DNA from: Cognatundibacterium griseum
GTDB taxonomy: Bacteria > Pseudomonadota > Gammaproteobacteria > Burkholderiales > Burkholderiaceae_D
DNA length: 64,000 bases
Direction of reading: 5' to 3'
Assembly: GCF_014284195.1 (NCBI RefSeq)
Contig: NZ_JACOGC010000002.1
Location: 186,001-250,000 of the forward strand
Shown: positions 33,959-41,915 of the stretch, piece after piece
How the letters are laid out: each line of letters begins with the position of its first letter
Position numbering within the stretch: position 1 is the first letter of the stretch
Program-made: the position numbers and the translations under genes
Notes under the pieces: generated by a model
Databases searched by the model: none
What the model was told of the DNA's origin: nothing
The model's input: only the letters and a program-made list of their open reading frames with translations

Positions 33959-35206
33959 TTAATGCTGGCCTGTATTCCGGTACAGATCCGGTATTTTCCT
34001 GTGACTGAGCAAGACCATTACCAGACTGGCTAATGCCAACAGCAGCCAGTTCAGACTTGGCAAGTGCCAGCGTTGCGCCAGATCGAACAGAACACCGCCA
34101 GTCAGGCTGCCAATCATACTGCCCATGCTTTGATATAGCATTTGCTGCGACATCAGTTTTCCCGTGTCGGCAGAAACCTTATTGGCAAAGCGCGCAGTCA
34201 GTACATCGAGAGACGGGCCGTAAAAAACCTGACCAAATGACAGCAATGCCGCAGAGGCAATCACAGCCGCCGCGGAATGAGGCAGCCCTACCATCAGGGC
34301 AAAGCTGGCAAACAGGCATGCATAGCCGATCTGCAGAAACAGGAAATGATCCCGGGTACGGATTGCACGCTTTGAGACCGGGATCTGGAAAAAAATGATC
34401 ACCAGTGCACCTAACCAGAATGGTGTAGATACCGGAATTTCGGGGGTGAATTTTGGAATGTGCAGGCTGAATCCGATCATCGGCTGTACCGCAAAGCACC
34501 AGAATACGGCATTCGACAGATAAAACAGCAGCGGTAATTTTGTGACTTGCGCTGGGGATGCCACTCTGTCTGTTGCATAGGTCGCAGAGGCCGATGTGCC
34601 AGTTTGTCCGGATAGCGCCTGTTGCGACAGGTATTGCTGCTCATGCTCTGCAATGGAGCGCATGGCTACCAGCATAAAAATACCATAGGCAATGAACGTA
34701 ATGAGCACAATCAGAAACACCAGTTTCAGGCTGTCATGCGGTACCCAGCTTGCCGTCAGATAGCCACCCACCAGGCCGATACGGATTGCAAACGCCAGAC
34801 GGCTGAAGAGTGAAGACTGATCCAGTTCGCGCAGTTTCAGCAGATAATTTTTCAATCCCGGAAAAGACAGGCCGCTACCCAGTCCCGCCAGTAATGCAAA
34901 CAGCGCCAGCATCCATGCCTGCGGAAGAAAAGCCATGCAGTACAGGGCAACACCTTCCAGCAGGATATTGCCAGAGACTGACCAGGGGTGATTGGCCAGT
35001 GTTGAATATTTACCGCCCAGATAGGAACCGATCACGCGTCCCAGATTCAGTCCAAATAAGATCGAAGCAGCCCAGAATCCGGAAAAATGCTGGCCTGTTT
35101 CAGAAACAATCAGAGGGGTGTAAAGGGCGACTCCGCCGGACGCAATCGCGACACCGATATAAATCAGATAGGCGTTAAAAACGGGATTAAATTTTGGATT
35201 TTGCAT
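33959..35206 (-). CDS. Major facilitator superfamily transporter
   Basis: A 415-residue membrane transporter with about twelve hydrophobic segments. Membrane segments begin at FNAYLIYIGVAIASGGVALY, and the loop after TM2 reads LGRVIGSYLGGKYS in place of the usual MFS loop. A hydrophilic stretch near the middle (QYLSQQALSGQTGTSASATYAT) is the central loop. The frame is open for 119 more codons, but that stretch is Cys/His-rich and unlike a transporter, so the ATG at 35206 is the likely start, although it has no clear ribosome site. The substrate is unknown. Confidence 0.85.
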   Translation of the reverse strand: MQNPKFNPVFNAYLIYIGVAIASGGVALYTPLIVSETGQHFSGFWAASILFGLNLGRVIGSYLGGKYSTLANHPWSVSGNILLEGVALYCMAFLPQAWMLALFALLAGLGSGLSFPGLKNYLLKLRELDQSSLFSRLAFAIRIGLVGGYLTASWVPHDSLKLVFLIVLITFIAYGIFMLVAMRSIAEHEQQYLSQQALSGQTGTSASATYATDRVASPAQVTKLPLLFYLSNAVFWCFAVQPMIGFSLHIPKFTPEIPVSTPFWLGALVIIFFQIPVSKRAIRTRDHFLFLQIGYACLFASFALMVGLPHSAAAVIASAALLSFGQVFYGPSLDVLTARFANKVSADTGKLMSQQMLYQSMGSMIGSLTGGVLFDLAQRWHLPSLNWLLLALASLVMVLLSHRKIPDLYRNTGQH

Positions 35207-35776
35207 AGGCGGACAGTTCTGATGCCGGCAGGTAAGCGCATCGTGATGTTTCTTGCATTCAGGATTACCCGGGATGCGGGATCGTCTGAAGAAACACCAA
35301 ATTATTTTTTTAGAATGATTACATTGTACGCTGACATCACGGAGCTTGTGCAGAGCACAGGAAGGGCGGTTATTTCCCCAATCATGTATCTTGCCCGACT
35401 TGCTCTTATCAGAGGTATTTGGGAATGGATATCTTCCAGTGAGCAGAAAGCTATTCGCCATCAAATGCGCCAGATGTTTCGCGCAAACGAGAACGCGTTG
35501 GTGCAGGTGGTCAATGAGAGGTGCGGTGTGACCTGCAGATCTGATGCAATATTCGTTCATCAAATTTTGTAACCGATTGAAAGGTAGCGTATTGCGGTAC
35601 CTGCTGTTTCACTGAGGGGTGCCTGGGGATTTTTTGTTTTCAATGATGCGTCGCAGTGCCAGACTTGATTCAAACCCGAGGCCTAAGCGGCATTCTTCCT
35701 GAATGCCAGCAACTCCGGGTTCTGCCTGAATAGCTGATGGAGCTGTCAGGGTATTTCATGAAACAAGGAGAACATC
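35207..35776. other. Gene-free region between MFS and outer-membrane barrel genes
   Basis: A 570-bp stretch with no credible gene. The open frames across it (for example on the plus strand up to 35572) have Cys/Arg-rich translations and no ribosome site. The right end carries the ribosome site AAGGAG of the barrel gene. I see no repeat or known RNA. Confidence 0.45.
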
Positions 35777-36367
35777 ATGTTGAGAAATAAAATCATTCTG
35801 GCTGGTCTGATGGCAGTAGCCATGGTCAGCGGATCTGCATTTGCTCAGGTGGCACAGGTGCCTCAGGTATATATGGGCGCAACTGTCGGTAAAGGGCAGT
35901 GGAGTGATGATTGTAAAAACGTCGTTTCCTGCAGCACAAATTCGGATACTTACAAAGTATTTGGCGGCTACAACATCGATAAGAATTTTGCAGTCGAAGC
36001 CAGTTACTTTTCTCTGGGCACGATTTCTGCCAACAGCAGTGCAGGCGGAGTGAATGCAACATCAGAAGTAAAAGGAAAAGGTTTTGAACTGGCCGGCCTG
36101 TATAAGCATGAATTCACCCAGCAGCTGAGCGGATTTGCCAAACTGGGTATTGCCAGCATCAAAGCAGAAGGCAGTGGCAGCGTGGCAGGTGTTGGCGTAT
36201 CCAATGGCAGCACGACCTCGACCCAACCTGTATTCGGGCTGGGCGCGACCTATCAGCTGACCAAAGAACTGGCTCTGCGCGGTGAATTTGAAACACGCAA
36301 GATCAAATTCAATGGCGACAAAGAGGCTGTGAATAACGTTTCTGTCGGTTTGCAATACAGCTTCTGA
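35777..36367 (+). CDS. Small outer-membrane beta-barrel protein
   Basis: A 196-residue exported protein. The signal peptide (MLRNKIILAGLMAVAMVSG...AFA) is cleaved before QVAQVPQ, and the remainder alternates polar and hydrophobic residues as eight short strands, ending SVGLQYSF with the C-terminal phenylalanine needed for BAM insertion. It resembles the OmpA transmembrane domain/OmpW-OmpX size class. Two cysteines (CKNVVSC) in the first loop may form a disulfide. The ribosome site AAGGAG is strong. It appears monocistronic. Confidence 0.88.
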   Translation: MLRNKIILAGLMAVAMVSGSAFAQVAQVPQVYMGATVGKGQWSDDCKNVVSCSTNSDTYKVFGGYNIDKNFAVEASYFSLGTISANSSAGGVNATSEVKGKGFELAGLYKHEFTQQLSGFAKLGIASIKAEGSGSVAGVGVSNGSTTSTQPVFGLGATYQLTKELALRGEFETRKIKFNGDKEAVNNVSVGLQYSF

Positions 36368-36866
36368 TCTGTGCCGGCTCTCGCCGCACTGCTTGATTCC
36401 GGTGTGGGCTCCTCACTTTGTCAGGGCTGAATGAAAAAGTGAGTGCACCGGAAATTCGCTGGAAAATCATTATCCGGCACTCATCACGCCATCTGACTAT
36501 CTGTGCCGGAGCAGTCAGCAGATTTTTCCATAATGCTGACTGCCCTATATGTACTGCTTGATTGCCGGTGCGGTTTCCTCAGTACTCGTGATTCATCTGG
36601 CGATGAACAATACCGGAAATATCACGCATCACATGAGATACCACGAATTCCTGCGATACCGGTAACAGTAGTTATCAGCTGCTTTTCTGCAGCACTGGAA
36701 AGAAGGAATTGCTTAATCAGGACTATCTGCCACATTTCCTGACCGGGTCAATATCCTTCCGATTTACATTTACTTACCAATGAAACACAGATCCAGTCAA
36801 CTGTATGACGGCGTGAACCGTTTTTGGATTACATTGCAGTCACTCTTTTTTGAAAGGAAATACATC
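36368..36866. other. Gene-free region with a degenerate direct repeat
   Basis: A 499-bp gap. A roughly 28-bp imperfect direct repeat (beginning ACTGCTTGATT) occurs at 36388-36415 and 36553-36581. An open frame at 36503-36742 has no ribosome site and an unlikely composition. The last part carries the ribosome site of the next gene. Confidence 0.45.
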
Positions 36867-37511
36867 ATGGCCGAGACAACAAATAAACGTATTCATCCAC
36901 TGGTTGCAGGTGCAGCAGCTTCCGTGATTCTGGTGAGTCTGGTTGGCGTTGCTGCGATGACCGGTTTATTCCCTAACTCAAACAGCACACCGAAGGCAGA
37001 TTCTTTATTGGCCGCTGCGCCAGCATCTTCCGTGGCTGAAACAGATGCCGGAATAAAAGGCAATAACACCAGAAATAATGTTGCTACATCCAACTCCACA
37101 TCAACACATGAACAACCAGCGCGGACACATTCTGGTGGCAGCTATCAGAGCGTGCATCAGCAGACACATCAGGTCTGCGACAATTGCGGTGTGGTCGAAT
37201 CTGTCCGTGCCGTAGAGCAGCAGCCAGCACAGGGCAGCGGTCTGGGTGCGGTGGCTGGTGCCGTTCTCGGTGGCGTCCTGGGGAATCAGATCGGTGGTGG
37301 CGACGGGCGTAAATTAGCAACAGTCGCCGGTGCTGTCGGTGGCGGTTTTGCCGGTAATGCGATTGAAAAACGGACGCACACGACAACCGTCTATGAAGTC
37401 CGGGTTCGTATGGAAAATGGGCAATTGCGCACATTTACACCGTCTTCCCAACCCGGCTGGCAATCCGGTGATCGTGTCCGGGTGATTAATGGCAGTCTGC
37501 AATCTGCCTGA
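36867..37511 (+). CDS. Glycine-zipper 2TM-domain membrane/envelope protein
   Basis: A 214-residue envelope protein. An N-terminal hydrophobic segment (VAGAAASVILVSLVGVAAM) anchors or exports it; a Ser/Thr/Asn/His-rich linker follows; then CDNCGVVESVRAVEQQ and a glycine-zipper hairpin (AGAVLGGVLGNQIGGG and AGAVGGGFAGNAIEKR). The end (YEVRVRMENGQLRTF) is a short beta domain. This layout is that of SlyB/Rickettsia 17-kDa-like proteins, which stabilise the outer membrane. The ATG at 36867 has GAAAGGAAA upstream. A strong terminator follows at 37549. Confidence 0.87.
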   Translation: MAETTNKRIHPLVAGAAASVILVSLVGVAAMTGLFPNSNSTPKADSLLAAAPASSVAETDAGIKGNNTRNNVATSNSTSTHEQPARTHSGGSYQSVHQQTHQVCDNCGVVESVRAVEQQPAQGSGLGAVAGAVLGGVLGNQIGGGDGRKLATVAGAVGGGFAGNAIEKRTHTTTVYEVRVRMENGQLRTFTPSSQPGWQSGDRVRVINGSLQSA

Positions 37512-37548
37512 TCCGCACTCGATGATCTGAGCGATATCAGATATTGGA

Positions 37549-37578
37549 AAAAAAGCCCGCTTTCTGCGGGCTTTTTTA
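37549..37578 (+). terminator. Rho-independent terminator
   Basis: Stem AAGCCCGC / GCGGGCTT with loop TTTCT, followed by TTTTATTT. It ends the glycine-zipper gene. Confidence 0.92.
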
Positions 37579-37637
37579 TTTCCCCGTTGTAATCAGGCAT
37601 GTATGAATCCGGTCTTGCCACGACGTTTTTTTGGGGT

Positions 37638-37651
37638 TTGATTTGCATCAA
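37638..37651. promoter_or_regulatory. FNR/Anr-type box upstream of hsp20
   Basis: TTGATTTGCATCAA is a perfect match to the FNR/Anr consensus TTGAT-N4-ATCAA. A -10 TATACT lies at 37692-37697; its start would be near 37704-37706, putting the box at about -60, the class I activation position. Confidence 0.75.
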
Positions 37652-37756
37652 ATGCCGGTAGTGGAGAATTGGTGATTCTCCGGAAAATTTCTATACTGGA
37701 CTACTCATTAGGTGAGGTTTTTTGGAAACCAGTTCATTTTTGAAAAGGAGAAGAAA

Positions 37757-38188
37757 ATGGGTGCATTAAGTAATCGTGGTGGTTTTTTTGATGATTTTTT
37801 CAGGGATTTGAGCCCCAGTTTTTATGTCAAACCTCTCCACGGCGACCCGCTGCCACATCCTTCCCAGATCAAGATTGATGTGAAGGAAACCGATGCCGCT
37901 TATACCGTGAATGCGGAAATACCCGGTGTTGCGAAAGACGATATTCATGTTTCTCTGGACGGCAACGTCGTGACGGTGCGCGCTGAGGTGAAGCAGCATG
38001 ACAGCAGCGAGACGGAGCACAAGGTGCTGCGGAGCGAGCGGTATTTTGGGGAGATTTCGCGCAGTTTTCAGTTACCGCTGGATATTGAGGCCAGTGATGC
38101 CGGCGCGAAATATGACAATGGTATCCTGACGCTGACCTTGCCTAAAAAACGGACAGCGGGCGGGGTACAGAAGCTGAAAATAGACTGA
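37757..38188 (+). CDS. Hsp20/alpha-crystallin family small heat-shock protein
   Basis: A 143-residue ATP-independent holdase chaperone. The alpha-crystallin domain spans about residues 35-135 (IKIDVKETDAAYTVNAEIPGV ... DNGILTLTLPKK), with the conserved A-x-x-x-n-G-v-L pattern present as AKYDNGILTLTL. The C-terminal IXI motif is weak. The ATG at 37757 has a very strong ribosome site (AAGGAGAAG); an upstream in-frame GTG has none. The FNR-type box and the absence of a sigma-32 promoter suggest induction by oxygen limitation rather than heat; that is inference. Confidence 0.93.
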   Translation: MGALSNRGGFFDDFFRDLSPSFYVKPLHGDPLPHPSQIKIDVKETDAAYTVNAEIPGVAKDDIHVSLDGNVVTVRAEVKQHDSSETEHKVLRSERYFGEISRSFQLPLDIEASDAGAKYDNGILTLTLPKKRTAGGVQKLKID

Positions 38189-38202
38189 TCCGGCATATCA
38201 GC

Positions 38203-38239
38203 AGAAACCGCAATTCTGAAAACCGAAAATGCGGTTTCT
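38203..38239. terminator. Hairpin between convergent hsp20 and YeeE/YedE genes
   Basis: A perfect 10-bp inverted repeat AGAAACCGCA / TGCGGTTTCT around a 17-base loop. There is no T-run, so termination efficiency is uncertain. Confidence 0.55.
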
Positions 38240-38256
38240 GATGACTGATCAGATAT

Positions 38257-38679
38257 TCACGATTCGGTTTTGTTATCCCACTGGTCGACAAGCAGCATGC
38301 CAGCCAACATAGGCAGGATGAATGCAGCTCCTTTGAGCGGATCAATGCTGATGACCACCAGGGCAGGTCCCGGACAAATTCCTGCCAGCCCCCACCCTGC
38401 ACCGAATAAGGCACTGCCGGCAATTAACCGCCCTGTAATCCGGGTCAGTATCGGTAATTGCATCGGCGTATCCAGCAAGCTGCGGCGGCGCCTGCGCGCC
38501 AGATAAAACGGCCACAGCGCGATGCCGATTGCTCCGGCCATCACCATGGCCAGTGACGGATCCCAGTGTCCGGCCAGGTCGAGAAATGACAGCACTTTGG
38601 CAGGATTGGCCATGCCGGCAATGATCAGGCCGGTGCCAAACACCCATCCGCTGATCGCGGCGATGATTATATTCAACAT
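38257..38679 (-). CDS. YeeE/YedE-type half-size membrane protein (DUF6691-like)
   Basis: A 140-residue membrane protein with about four hydrophobic segments (IIIAAISGWVFGTGLIIAGM, LAMVMAGAIGIALWPFYLA among others) and the signature GLAGICPGPALV with a conserved cysteine. It is the second half of a split YeeE/YedE pair; full-length YeeE transports thiosulfate through conserved cysteines. The partner ends 12 bp upstream on the same strand. Sulfur-species transport is the best inference. Confidence 0.9.
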   Translation of the reverse strand: MLNIIIAAISGWVFGTGLIIAGMANPAKVLSFLDLAGHWDPSLAMVMAGAIGIALWPFYLARRRRRSLLDTPMQLPILTRITGRLIAGSALFGAGWGLAGICPGPALVVISIDPLKGAAFILPMLAGMLLVDQWDNKTES

Positions 38680-38691
38680 CCGTGAACTTTC

Positions 38692-39120
38692 TCAGAAAAC
38701 GTGCCGCAGCACAAAAACAGTCAGGAAACCGGTCAGCATAAAAGTCAGTGTGGCGATCAGGGAGCGCATGGACAGGCGCGCCAGCCCACAGACGCCATGA
38801 CCGCTGGTGCAGCCATTACTGAGCCGTGTGCCGATACCGACGATGAATCCCGCCAGAATCAATACACCCCAACTGGCATCGATACGGATGGCAGGCAAGG
38901 GAGCAACAATCCGGTATAGAAAAGAAGATAAAAACATCCCGGCGACGAAGGCCAGCCGCCAGCTCCAGTCACCGCGAACCGGCGTGATCAGGCCAGCGAC
39001 GATACCGGTTATTCCGGCGATGCGTCCGAGGCACCATAACAGCAGGATACTGGCGAGGCCGATCAGTATTCCTCCGGCGAGCGAAGAATACGGTGTAAAT
39101 TGTTCCCAGACGATATGCAT
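38692..39120 (-). CDS. YeeE/YedE-type half-size membrane protein
   Basis: A 142-residue membrane protein with four hydrophobic segments and the diagnostic motif LSNGCTSGHGVCGLARLS, in which the cysteines line the thiosulfate path of YeeE. It is followed after 12 bp by the DUF6691-like half, and the pair together has the size of a full YeeE/YedE transporter. Such pairs often sit near sulfur-transfer proteins or sulfide-oxidation genes; none is visible nearby, though a cytochrome c and an Hsp20 are close. Confidence 0.92.
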   Translation of the reverse strand: MHIVWEQFTPYSSLAGGILIGLASILLLWCLGRIAGITGIVAGLITPVRGDWSWRLAFVAGMFLSSFLYRIVAPLPAIRIDASWGVLILAGFIVGIGTRLSNGCTSGHGVCGLARLSMRSLIATLTFMLTGFLTVFVLRHVF

Positions 39121-39251
39121 AAAATATGAGCGAAAGTTTCAACAGGCAGGTGAATCCATGGCATTGCTGCCTGGCATGAGGTCAATCAGGATAAGTGACG
39201 GCAGGATATTGCCATTAATCCGGAATGCAGAAGTGCAGGGATGCTGCCATT

Positions 39252-39701
39252 TCAGTGTTTGCCAGTATTGTGTACTTGGCGGGTGCTGAGGACAAAGTCC
39301 TCATGAGGGTAGTCCGCAATGGTAAAGGGAAAACCGCGCTCTGTCAGCCAGTCGCATGCTTCTTCCATGTTAGAAAAGTAACGCACCAGATTTTCAGGCA
39401 TGTGGCCGGTCTGACGCTGATGGATCAATTGTCGGATCTGGCTTGGAACAACCACGGCAAGGCACACGCAGTTGTTCTGAAACGCCCATTCACGCATTTT
39501 GGGGAAAGATTGCAACGCTGCGGCATTCGACATTTCCCAGTTGGCCGCATTCGTGAGACCAGCCCAGGGTTTGTCGACGGGGGCTTTTTGCTGTGTTTCT
39601 GCAAAACATGCTTGTGTCCCGGCTTCATTGAAACTGCCGGCCGTGGTACGGACAAGCACATTCCGAACCAGCGAAATTTTCCAGAGGCCATGTATTTTCA
39701 T
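39252..39701 (-). CDS. Unrecognised protein, paralogue B of a two-member family
   Basis: The 149-residue relative of the protein at 33358-33828, with the same skeleton (MKIHGLWKISLVRN, RTTAGSFNEAG, KPWAGL, NWEMSNAAALQSF, EEACDWLTERGFPFTI, YPHEDF). The shared residues are spread over the whole length, so both copies are full-length and under selection. Its ribosome site is poor. It lies between the YeeE/YedE pair and the cytochrome c gene, transcribed in the same direction but with gaps over 100 bp. Function unknown; a STAS-like fold is possible. Confidence 0.8.
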   Translation of the reverse strand: MKIHGLWKISLVRNVLVRTTAGSFNEAGTQACFAETQQKAPVDKPWAGLTNAANWEMSNAAALQSFPKMREWAFQNNCVCLAVVVPSQIRQLIHQRQTGHMPENLVRYFSNMEEACDWLTERGFPFTIADYPHEDFVLSTRQVHNTGKH

Positions 39702-39808
39702 GGATGATCAAGTCAGATTCATTGCAGAAAATAACATTTTACCGGATTTTACGAATTATTTTTCAAAGCACGTTGTATTGTCCGCACCCGAAAAAAGGCG
39801 GGTGCACT

Positions 39809-40183
39809 TTAGTGCTGAGTGCGGAGATAAGCCAGTAAATCAGCAATTTGCTGTTCATCGCTGATACCGTAAAAACGCATCTTATTTCCGGGAATAAAAT
39901 CACCCGGCGCACGTAAAAACGCCGCCAGATTTTTTTCCGTCCAGATAATGCGTGCATTTTTCATTGCAGCCGAATATGAAAAATCAGTCGTACTCCCAGC
40001 CGTCCGGCCGATAACGGCGTTTAACTGTGGTGCGAAACCGCCTCGTGCCGAAGGACCAAGCTGATGGCAGGATGCGCATTTACGAAAGGCTGACTGGCCG
40101 GCAACCGCATCACCCGCCGCCTGAGCACTGCCAGCGGACAGCAGCGCCAGAACGAGCAGGAGTGGATATGGCGTCATGCTCAT
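39809..40183 (-). CDS. Small soluble cytochrome c (class I)
   Basis: A 124-residue periplasmic electron carrier. A signal peptide ends near AQA; the heme motif CASCH is at residues 36-40, followed by LGPSARGGFAPQL, and the distal methionine is in GNKMRFYGI. The pattern matches mitochondrial-type cytochrome c2. Its ATG overlaps the pepD stop by ATGA, so the pair is translationally coupled, which is an unusual partnership with no obvious functional reason. Confidence 0.93.
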   Translation of the reverse strand: MSMTPYPLLLVLALLSAGSAQAAGDAVAGQSAFRKCASCHQLGPSARGGFAPQLNAVIGRTAGSTTDFSYSAAMKNARIIWTEKNLAAFLRAPGDFIPGNKMRFYGISDEQQIADLLAYLRTQH

Positions 40184-41643
40184 TTGACGGGAATGCGTTC
40201 CAGTACTGCCAGCAACAAGGTCCAGTACTGGCCGACGGTTTTAATATTCACCATTTCATCGGGACCGTGCGGATAACGGATAGTCGGGCCGATAGACACC
40301 ATATCCAGGTCAGGATAATGCTTTTTGAACAGACCGCATTCCAGCCCCGCATGGATCACCATGATCACCGGTTCTTTGTGATAAATGCTTTGATAGGTGT
40401 CTTTGACGATCGCCATGACCGCTGAACTGGTGTCGGGCTTCCAGCCCGGATAGCAGCCGGAAAACGTAATCTGCGCTCCTGCGAGGTCGCTCAGCGATTG
40501 CAGGGTGCTTTCGATATTTTCACGACCGCTGTCAATCAGCGAACGGATCAGACACAGGATTGTCACTTTATCTTGTGCGGTGCTGATGACGCCGACATTC
40601 AGCGAGCTTTCTGTCACACCGCTGATTTCGTCGCTCATGCGGATCACGCCATTCGGGCAGCTGTTGATCAGGTTGATCAGCATTTTTTGGGTTGCCGGTT
40701 GCAATACCTGCGCCGGCAATGGCGTGCTTTGCAGACTGAGTTTTAATGCGGGCTCCACGACAGCCAGCTCAGTCTGTAATATCGCCTGATATTGTGCGAT
40801 GCGTTGCTCCAGTAACGGAAGCTGTGCTGCATCCAGCGCAAAGCTGCACTGCGCTTCGCGCGGAATCGCATTACGCAGCGAACCACCTTTGATCTCTGAC
40901 AACGACAAGCCGAGTTCTGCCGCGTGTCCTGCAAGGAAGCGGGAGATCAGCTTGTTGGCATTGCCCCGCCCCAGATGGATATTCACACCGGAATGGCCGC
41001 CCTTGAGACCGGCAATACTCAGCGTGTATGCCACTTGCTGCGCCGGTGCCTGCCACTGCAATGGCAAGCTGATTTCAGCATCGACGCCGCCAGCGCAACC
41101 CATATAGATTTCACCTTCCTGCTCAGAATCGGTATTGATCAGGATGTCGGCATTCAACATGCCCGCCTGCAAGCCGAAAGCGCCGGTCATACCGGCTTCC
41201 TCATCCACTGTCAGCAACACTTCCAGCGGGCCGTGGCGGATATCCTCAGCCCCCAGTATCGCCAGCGCAGATGACATACCAATACCGTTGTCTGCACCCA
41301 GCGTGGTACCGGTTGCCTTGACCCATTCACCGTCAATCCACGGCTGTATCGGATCGGTCGTGAAATCATGCACTTTATCGGCATTCTTCTGCGGCACCAT
41401 GTCCAGATGCGCCTGAATCACCACGGTCTTGCGGTCTTCCATGCCAGCAGTGGCCGGTTTGCGGATGATGAGGTTGCCGACGTGATCGACCACCACCGGC
41501 AAGCCGCGCTGCTTCGCCCACTGCTGAATATGTTCGCTCAATGCGGCTTCATGTTTAGATGGATGCGGGATGGCGCAGATTTGCTCAAACCATTGCCACA
41601 GCGGGCGGGGAAATAACTGATTGATCTCAGATGCAGTAGTCAC
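40180..41643 (-). CDS. pepD: Aminoacyl-histidine dipeptidase (PepD)
   Basis: A 487-residue M20-family zinc dipeptidase that hydrolyses Xaa-His and other dipeptides in the cytoplasm; E. coli PepD has 485. Metal ligands are visible in QAHLDMVP (His), LGADNGIGMS (bridging Asp), TVDEEAGMTGA (catalytic Glu-Glu), NTDSEQEGEI and the late IHAGLECGLF. The frame stays open for 63 codons upstream, but the GTG at 41643 gives the family N-terminus (TTASEINQLFPRPLWQWFEQI) and has AGGATA upstream. The downstream cytochrome c gene overlaps by 4 bp. Confidence 0.93.
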   Translation of the reverse strand: MTTASEINQLFPRPLWQWFEQICAIPHPSKHEAALSEHIQQWAKQRGLPVVVDHVGNLIIRKPATAGMEDRKTVVIQAHLDMVPQKNADKVHDFTTDPIQPWIDGEWVKATGTTLGADNGIGMSSALAILGAEDIRHGPLEVLLTVDEEAGMTGAFGLQAGMLNADILINTDSEQEGEIYMGCAGGVDAEISLPLQWQAPAQQVAYTLSIAGLKGGHSGVNIHLGRGNANKLISRFLAGHAAELGLSLSEIKGGSLRNAIPREAQCSFALDAAQLPLLEQRIAQYQAILQTELAVVEPALKLSLQSTPLPAQVLQPATQKMLINLINSCPNGVIRMSDEISGVTESSLNVGVISTAQDKVTILCLIRSLIDSGRENIESTLQSLSDLAGAQITFSGCYPGWKPDTSSAVMAIVKDTYQSIYHKEPVIMVIHAGLECGLFKKHYPDLDMVSIGPTIRYPHGPDEMVNIKTVGQYWTLLLAVLERIPVK

Positions 41644-41915
41644 GATAAGTATCCTGTAAGACCCGTATTGCCTGGATAACGCGGTGCGGGCAGAGGGCGG
41701 CAAGTTTACCATACCGTCATTCGGAGATCGTTCCCCGCATGTCTCGTAGGTTAAGTCGCTGACAGAGTCAGACGAGGTATCTGCTATGCCGCATACGCCA
41801 GTGTGACGAAGCGGGCGGGATTTGTACTGCAACCTATCTTGTGCGGCTAAAAGAACGGATAATGGCGCCTGATTTACTTTTAACGCGCTTTTGGCTGCTT
41901 TTTTGGAATACTCTC

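Noticed and set aside
35207-35563. Extending the MFS gene upstream to 35563
   Set aside because: The added 119 codons are Cys/His-rich and do not resemble the N-terminus of a transporter; the ATG at 35206 starts directly before the first membrane helix.
35087-35572. A 161-codon plus-strand frame over the MFS gene 5' side
   Set aside because: No ribosome site, Cys/Arg-rich composition, and it overlaps a well-supported transporter gene.
36503-36742. A 79-codon frame in the gap before the glycine-zipper gene
   Set aside because: No ribosome site, odd composition and overlap with a degenerate repeat; not supported as a gene.
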